This document shows, one piece after another, positions 1 to 2,997 of a stretch of 6,271 nucleotides of DNA. The notes under the pieces were generated by a model, which saw only the letters and a list, made by a program, of their open reading frames with translations, was not told where the DNA came from and ran no database searches. Origin of the DNA: an uncultured Spirochaetales bacterium (GTDB lineage Bacteria; UBP6; UBA1177). Position 1 is the first letter of the stretch; every line of letters begins with the position of its first letter. The DNA lies in assembly GCA_902780365.1 (NCBI GenBank), contig CACZFE010000141.1, positions 1 through 6,271 of the forward strand, in the 5' to 3' direction. The position numbers and the translations under genes are program-made.

Positions 1-308
1 AAGTTAAGTTCAGCCGAGTTGTCCGGGAGAAAAAGCCTTCCTCCGAGCGGTGTCGTCACGATCACATCCGGATCTGAACCGATTTCAGCATATGCTTTCT
101 GGGCGTCACCATCTTCGCCGCTCCTTTCAAGCAGGAGGAACTGCGGGGCAAAAAGGAGAGTTTTGAGCCGGAACGCCGACAAAGCCGAAAAGAGAGCGGA
201 CGCATCTCTGAAATTCGGCATCTCGACAATCAACCTGCCGTATTTATTGAACAAATCAACAGTCAAAACCGGAAAGGCATCCGGTGAAGTCTCGATAAAC
301 TGAGTCAT
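1..308 (-). CDS. Unrecognised protein, N-terminal part (gene runs off the left edge)
   Basis: The minus strand is open from an ATG at 308-306 to the window edge, giving 102 codons without a stop. A good ribosome-binding site, GAGGG (complement of 315-319), sits six bases upstream of the ATG. The protein begins MTQFIETSPDAFPVLTVDLF and contains a short hydrophobic stretch, LLFAPQFLLLE, around residues 58-68, then a segment DPDVIVTTPLGGRLFL near residues 82-97. It has no signal peptide, and I do not recognise the family. A plus-strand frame over the same bases (19-303) also lacks stops, but its translation is Ser/Arg-rich and has no ribosome-binding site, so it looks like the shadow of this gene. 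The gene is divergent from the operon starting at 537 and may share its regulatory region. The existence of the gene is likely; its function is unknown. Confidence 0.72.
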   Translation of the reverse strand, partial: MTQFIETSPDAFPVLTVDLFNKYGRLIVEMPNFRDASALFSALSAFRLKTLLFAPQFLLLERSGEDGDAQKAYAEIGSDPDVIVTTPLGGRLFLPDNSAELN

Positions 309-337
309 TCCGCACCCTCAAAACAAGTTGGCCAGCG

Positions 338-364
338 ATTTTAAGGAAAAGACCATGAAAAACA
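338..364 (-). promoter_or_regulatory. Weak sigma-70-like promoter candidate for the minus-strand gene
   Basis: Read on the minus strand, TTGTTT (complement of 359-364) is followed after 15 bases by TAAAAT (complement of 338-343). The -10 matches well; the -35 matches only TTG, and the spacer is short. Transcription would begin near 331, giving a leader of about 22 bases that contains the GAGGG ribosome-binding site. The call rests on position and the -10 box only. Confidence 0.25.
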
Positions 365-375
365 AGATTTCGTTC

Positions 376-474
376 TTGTCGATTCGCCGCCTCTCGATAT
401 TTCGAAATTTCGAGATTTCGATATTTCGACAAAAGATTGGCGGCGTCAAGAAAAACGAGAGGCGGCGTCGACAA
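376..474. repeat. Interrupted inverted repeat around the octamer array
   Basis: The left arm (376-396) and the right arm (456-474) pair over 19 bp: TTGTCGA with TCGACAA, then CGCCGCCTCTCG with CGAGAGGCGGCG, with a two-base bulge (TT at 383-384) on the left. The 59-bp loop contains the octamer array. GGCGGCG at 439-445 is a second possible partner for CGCCGCC at 385-391, so two alternative hairpins compete. The right arm is not followed by a T-run and both flanking genes point away, so it is unlikely to be an intrinsic terminator. Confidence 0.75.
397..428. repeat. Four tandem 8-bp repeats, consensus ANATTTCG
   Basis: The four units are ATATTTCG, AAATTTCG, AGATTTCG and ATATTTCG, back to back with only the second base varying. 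The array contains a perfect 12-bp palindrome, TCGAAATTTCGA (402-413), and two copies of TCGATATTTCGA (394-405 and 418-429). Another AGATTTCG lies at 365-372, exactly four periods upstream. The array sits in the loop of the surrounding inverted repeat. It could be a protein-binding array, a family of genomic repeats, or simple-sequence expansion. Confidence 0.85.
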
Positions 475-479
475 AATTA

Positions 480-507
480 TTGCTTTTCTTCGCGCAGGAA
501 CCATAAT
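480..507 (+). promoter_or_regulatory. Promoter candidate for the plus-strand operon
   Basis: TTGCTT (480-485) and CATAAT (502-507) are separated by 16 bases. The -10 matches five of six consensus bases and the -35 matches three. Transcription would start near 514, leaving a leader of about 23 bases that carries the GAGGG ribosome-binding site. The near-palindrome CCATA-ATT-TATGG (501-513) overlaps the -10 and could be an operator. Confidence 0.35.
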
Positions 508-527
508 TTATGGCCATTTTTTGACGC

Positions 528-539
528 GAGGGCTTTTTG
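528..539 (+). promoter_or_regulatory. Ribosome-binding site deciding the TTG start of the pseudouridine synthase
   Basis: GAGGG (528-532) lies four bases before TTG (537-539). The frame has a TGA at 522-524, so this TTG is the first possible start. No ATG occurs in frame before the S4 domain. Confidence 0.55.
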
Positions 540-1508
540 GATATTTACAGCGGCAGCACAATTTTTTCACTTCTGACTGACGAAAACTTGAGGGCTGATG
601 CTCTTGTGTCCTCTATTCTCGGGCTTTCAAGAGCCTCTGTACAGCGCAACATCCGCAACGAAAACCTCTCCGTGAACGGGAAAGTCGTCACGAAGTGCAG
701 TTTCTCCAAATTCGCGAAAGGCGACACCATCGAATTTGAAGCAGAGGCTCCGGAACAGGTTTCGGCAGAGCCTGAAAACATTCCTCTTGACATCGTTTTC
801 GAAAACGACGATTTTCTCATCGTCAACAAACCTGCGGGACTTCTGGTACATCCGGGGAACGGACATCCGAAAGGCACTTTGCTCAACGGTTTGGTCAGCT
901 ATCTGAATCTGCAGGACAAATCCAAAGATGATCCGAATTTCCGCGCAGGGCTCGTCCACCGCATCGACAAAGATACGACAGGACTTCTTGTCGTCGCAAA
1001 AAATGAGAAAACTCTTACTGAACTTCAGGAAAAGTTCTCCCGCCACGACATCGTCCGCGAATATACCTGCATCGTATGGGGAAAGCTTAAAGAACCGAAA
1101 GGAACTATAGAAACTTTCCACGGAAGAGATCCTAACAACCGCCTGAGATTCAGCTCTGACGTGAAAAACGGAAGAAAGGCAGTCACGCATTACGAAGTCG
1201 TTTGCGAATTCAAATACGCTTCACTGCTCAAAATAACGCTGGAAACAGGCCGTACTCACCAGATCAGAATGCACATGAACTGTCTGGGTCATCCGATTCT
1301 TAACGACGAACTTTACGGCGGTATGCGCAAGTCTCCCGATCCACTGCTAAACAAGTTTCTTGCTGCATCAGGAAGGCAGATGCTCCACGCCGGAACTCTC
1401 GGATTTACGATTTACGGCAAGGATTTTCTTTTTACTTCCCCGCTGCCCGAAGACATGGAAACTGTAAAAAAATACCTGGAAAATATTTCATTCAACTTAG
1501 GAGGATAA
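537..1508 (+). CDS. RluA-family (RluD-like) 23S rRNA pseudouridine synthase
   Basis: This cytoplasmic enzyme isomerises specific uridines of rRNA to pseudouridine. At 323 residues it has the usual family length. An S4 RNA-binding domain occupies residues 18-68 (LSRASVQRNI, then LSVNGK and KGDTIEF). The catalytic domain follows: a DDFLIVNKPAGLLVHPG segment near 91-107, and the active-site motif HRIDKDTTGLLVVAKN at 141-156, in which D144 is the expected catalytic aspartate. GRTHQIRMH lies at 238-246 and an LYGG element at 259-262. The S4 domain plus the HR-D-KDTTG wording point to RluD (helix 69 of 23S rRNA) rather than RluA, but RluC-type specificity cannot be excluded, so no symbol is given. 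The start is TTG with GAGGG four bases upstream. It appears to be the first gene of the operon; the next start follows its stop after a single base. Confidence 0.93.
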   Translation: MDIYSGSTIFSLLTDENLRADALVSSILGLSRASVQRNIRNENLSVNGKVVTKCSFSKFAKGDTIEFEAEAPEQVSAEPENIPLDIVFENDDFLIVNKPAGLLVHPGNGHPKGTLLNGLVSYLNLQDKSKDDPNFRAGLVHRIDKDTTGLLVVAKNEKTLTELQEKFSRHDIVREYTCIVWGKLKEPKGTIETFHGRDPNNRLRFSSDVKNGRKAVTHYEVVCEFKYASLLKITLETGRTHQIRMHMNCLGHPILNDELYGGMRKSPDPLLNKFLAASGRQMLHAGTLGFTIYGKDFLFTSPLPEDMETVKKYLENISFNLGG

Positions 1509-1512
1509 AATG
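1499..1512 (+). promoter_or_regulatory. Strong Shine-Dalgarno site and ATG inside the end of the pseudouridine synthase gene
   Basis: AGGAGG (1499-1504), the best ribosome-binding site in the window, is five bases before ATG (1510-1512). It overlaps the last codons and is followed by the stop TAA of the upstream gene, so translation is probably coupled. It shows that the second gene begins at 1510 rather than at the later GTG at 1728, although these lie in different frames. Confidence 0.85.
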
Positions 1513-1727
1513 TCATCACGCACAGCTCTTATTCTGGAAACGAACCCTGTCATCACCGAAAGGTACCTTGATTACACTTTCTTCTCTCGACAAACACAAA
1601 AAATCCCGAAATTCCGACTCTGCCAAGAAACTTCAACCGCACCGAACTTCTTACGGTTTTTGACAGGCTTGTCCCTTACGTTCCTGATGAGCCGGAAAAG
1701 GACGACACTTCTCTTGAAGATACGACC

Positions 1728-2225
1728 GTGAACGACATTCTCTCGGATCTTGAAGACGAAGAAGAGCCTTTCGAGCTCACTTCCGACGCGATCGTCACCG
1801 AAGCTGCGAAACAGAACATCGAGCCTTTGAAAGAAGATGAAGGAAACAACCCGGTAGATGATTTTTTCAATGACGACAGTCTTTTTGAAGACGCAGGCAG
1901 AAATGTGGAATTCAAGCCTGAAACAGGTATGACAACACCGCCGTATCAAAACGAGGAGCCTGCAGGCGAATCAACGGAAGAACAGTTAGAAACACCTAAG
2001 GAAGAACCTGAGGAAGAACAGCTGGAAACGCCTAAGGAAGAACCGGTGAAAGAACCTCTTGAAAATGAACCGGCACCGCAGGAAAGCCCTGCCGCTGAAG
2101 GATCTGCCGACAACGATCCGGTAAAGGCTGCAGTCAAGGAATGGCTCGACAAAAACGCAAGAACGATAATAAAGGAAATCGTCCTTGAGCAGCTTGCATC
2201 GCTTTCAGGAAAAAACAATGGCTAA
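1728..2225 (+). CDS. Acidic Glu/Pro-rich protein with PopZ-like C-terminal helix (in-frame 3' part of the broken gene)
   Basis: This is the longest uninterrupted part of the broken gene with a possible start (GTG 1728), giving 165 residues. The GTG has only a weak GAAGAT upstream, and the frame is open and coding-like before it, so the true N-terminus probably lies upstream. Residues 1-60 are acidic with short hydrophobic motifs (NDILSDLED, DDFFNDDSLFED). Residues 61-130 form a Glu/Pro-rich, presumably disordered linker with a 12-residue tandem repeat. Residues 131-160 form an amphipathic helical segment with VKEWLDKN at 136-143 followed by TIIKEIVLEQL. This has the same spacing as the EWLD-N...LV.E.I signature I know from the C-terminal domain of PopZ (DUF2497). 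PopZ also has an acidic, proline-rich linker and self-assembles at cell poles. Receiver proteins with similar C-terminal tails are another possible relative. The stop overlaps the ruvX start by 8 bases. There is no signal peptide or membrane segment. Confidence 0.6.
   Translation: MNDILSDLEDEEEPFELTSDAIVTEAAKQNIEPLKEDEGNNPVDDFFNDDSLFEDAGRNVEFKPETGMTTPPYQNEEPAGESTEEQLETPKEEPEEEQLETPKEEPVKEPLENEPAPQESPAAEGSADNDPVKAAVKEWLDKNARTIIKEIVLEQLASLSGKNNG
1977..2048 (+). repeat. Tandem 36-bp coding repeat (EEQLETPKEEP)
   Basis: Two adjacent 36-bp units (1977-2012 and 2013-2048) encode EEQLETPKEEPE and EEQLETPKEEPV. They differ at five bases, at least three of them synonymous. The repeat lies in the acidic linker of the PopZ-like protein and keeps the frame, which suggests selection on (or recent duplication within) a translated linker. 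Confidence 0.9.
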
Positions 2226-2676
2226 ACGAGTGGTCTCTCTCGACATCGGAATGAAGTTCATCGGGGTTGCTGCAACAGACCCTACATGGAATTTTCCCGT
2301 AATTATCGGAACTTTGAAAAGAAAAGATTCGATCAAGGACGATCTGGCGAGGCTTGGTGAAATGCTTGATTTCGATATCGCGGCTTTCGCTATAGGCCAT
2401 CCGATCCAGAACAACGGTGTTGAAGGCTCCTTCATGCCGGTGATCAGAGGTTTCGAGAGGAGACTAAAAGAAATTTACGAAAACATCCCCTTTTTCGGAG
2501 TAGACGAGTTCCTCTCTTCGAAAGAGGCTTTGGAAATCAAGAACATAACAGCGAAAAACTACCGCGAGAAAAAGCGCTCAGGTGTGATAGATTCGACTGC
2601 GGCGGCCGTTATCTTAGAAAGGTTCATGGATTCGGCCGATTTCAAGAAACTGAAGGAAAGTTACAAGGAGATTTAG
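2218..2676 (+). CDS. ruvX: RuvX/YqgF family: putative pre-16S rRNA nuclease / Holliday junction resolvase-like protein
   Basis: The 152-residue protein has the YqgF/RuvX RNase H-like fold signature. In E. coli this family is implicated in 5'-end maturation of 16S rRNA, with a proposed resolvase activity in some bacteria. Strand 1 carries VVSLDIGMKFIGVAATDP (residues 5-22) with acidic residue D9. AFAIGHP (56-62) replaces the common VGLP loop and is followed by NGVEG (66-70). FGVDEFLSS (93-101) matches the DERLTT motif with D96/E97. IDSTAAAVIL (124-133) supplies the last catalytic aspartate, D125. All three expected acidic positions are present. The ATG at 2218 is preferred over the longer frame starting at 2185, because AGGA (2207-2210) is seven bases upstream and the family starts just before strand 1. 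It overlaps the previous stop by 8 bases and abuts yhbY with no gap. Confidence 0.92.
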   Translation: MAKRVVSLDIGMKFIGVAATDPTWNFPVIIGTLKRKDSIKDDLARLGEMLDFDIAAFAIGHPIQNNGVEGSFMPVIRGFERRLKEIYENIPFFGVDEFLSSKEALEIKNITAKNYREKKRSGVIDSTAAAVILERFMDSADFKKLKESYKEI

Positions 2677-2973
2677 ATGGAAAAACTTAGCGGAAAAGAG
2701 AAAAAATACCTGCGCGGCCTTGCTCACGCACTGAATCCGGTCGTTCTTATCGGAAGAAACGGTTACACGGAACAGGTCGAAGCCCAGATAAACGAGGCCC
2801 TGACTGCGCATGAACTCATAAAAATCAAATTCATCGACTACATCGACGATAAGAAGGAAATCGCCGCTGAGATAGTTGAAAAGCTGAAATGCGAATGCTG
2901 CGGTTCTATCGGCCACACGTTCATTTTTTTCAGGCGTAATGAGGATCCGGCAAAGAGAAAGATTGAGTTTTAA
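2677..2973 (+). CDS. yhbY: YhbY family RNA-binding protein (CRM domain)
   Basis: The 98-residue protein is a single CRS1-YhbY (CRM) domain, a KH-like RNA-binding fold. E. coli YhbY associates with pre-50S particles and is thought to aid large-subunit assembly. The sequence shows LSGKEKKYLRGLAHALNPVV (residues 4-23), the GxxG loop as GRNG (26-29), and the conserved HELIKIK (45-51). It ends with the strand IGHTFIFFRR (78-87), where most relatives have IGR-x-LVLYR. Unusually, the region before that strand reads KCECCG, with three cysteines at 72, 74 and 75. The ATG follows the ruvX stop directly, with AAGGAG (2665-2670) six bases upstream. Its place between ruvX and a pseudouridine synthase operon fits a ribosome-maturation role. 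Confidence 0.93.
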   Translation: MEKLSGKEKKYLRGLAHALNPVVLIGRNGYTEQVEAQINEALTAHELIKIKFIDYIDDKKEIAAEIVEKLKCECCGSIGHTFIFFRRNEDPAKRKIEF

Positions 2974-2997
2974 TGATTTTTTAACGATAACCCTTTG
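2973..2997 (+). promoter_or_regulatory. Ambiguous bamA initiation region: overlapping ATG, T6 run, TTG
   Basis: The yhbY stop TAA (2971-2973) overlaps an ATG (2973-2975) that opens only ATG ATT TTT TAA. The bamA frame has its first usable start at TTG 2995-2997, eleven bases after that mini-ORF stop (2982-2984), and no Shine-Dalgarno is visible before it. Removing one T from the T6 run (2977-2982), or a +1 shift at TTT TAA, would put the ATG in frame with bamA and add seven residues before the codon now called the start. The TTG start may work by termination-reinitiation. Confidence 0.6.

Larger units (their letters stand above)
309..536. other. Divergent intergenic region with structured repeats
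   Basis: This 228-bp gap lies between two divergently transcribed genes and should carry both promoters. It holds a tandem octamer array, a long interrupted inverted repeat, two pairs of 9-bp direct repeats (TCGACAAAA at 426-434 and 468-476; GGCGGCGTC at 439-447 and 461-469) and a near-palindrome CCATA-ATT-TATGG at 501-513. An ATG at 355 preceded by AAGGA opens a 73-codon frame, but it runs through the repeats and overlaps the start of the next gene, so I do not call it a gene. Confidence 0.7.
1510..2225 (+). pseudogene. Frame-broken acidic gene: receiver-like start, PopZ-like C-terminus
   Basis: Two frames together look like one gene. The first, from the ATG at 1510, reads MSSRTALILETNPVITERYL and continues convincingly to about 1585-1602. 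After that it turns into Ser/Arg/Leu-rich nonsense and stops at 1729-1731. The second frame is open from 1572 to the stop at 2223-2225, and its first part (NPEIPTLPRNFNRTELLTVF, then DRLVPYVPDEPEKDD) is clearly protein-like although it has no start codon before GTG 1728. A single -1 shift, for instance at the A6 run 1598-1603, joins them into a 238-residue product. TALILETNPVITERYLDYTF resembles beta1-alpha1 of a response-regulator receiver domain, and NFNRTELLTVFDRLVP resembles its beta5-alpha5 end, so most of a receiver domain (perhaps 70-80 residues) may have been lost. The alternatives are a programmed frameshift or a sequencing/assembly error. The receiver relation is inference by eye. 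Confidence 0.6.

Noticed and set aside
19..303. Plus-strand ORF of 94 residues at the left edge
   Set aside because: It is antisense to the better-supported minus-strand gene starting at 308; the composition is Ser/Arg-rich and no ribosome-binding site precedes it.
397..474. CRISPR array
   Set aside because: Units are 8 bp with no spacers; nothing resembles a CRISPR repeat or cas gene.
376..480. Inverted repeat as an intrinsic terminator
   Set aside because: No T-run follows either arm, the loop is 59 bases, and both flanking genes are transcribed away from it.
256..504. Minus-strand ORF of 82 residues with a repeat SKYRNLEISKYR
   Set aside because: The peptide repeat is just the octamer array read on the other strand, and the frame runs into the minus-strand gene out of phase.
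328..576. Small plus-strand ORF through the intergenic repeats, with AAGGA before an internal ATG at 355
   Set aside because: The translation is low-complexity (Arg/Phe/Ile-rich) and comes from the octamer array and inverted repeat. It overlaps the pseudouridine synthase start by about 40 bases and resembles no protein family I know.
627..1190. Long minus-strand ORF (187 residues) inside the pseudouridine synthase gene
   Set aside because: It is antisense to a gene with clear catalytic motifs; no ribosome-binding site or recognisable domain.
2185..2217. Upstream extension of ruvX to the ATG at 2185
   Set aside because: It would add 11 residues not typical of the family and overlap the preceding gene more, and the ATG at 2218 has the well-placed AGGA.
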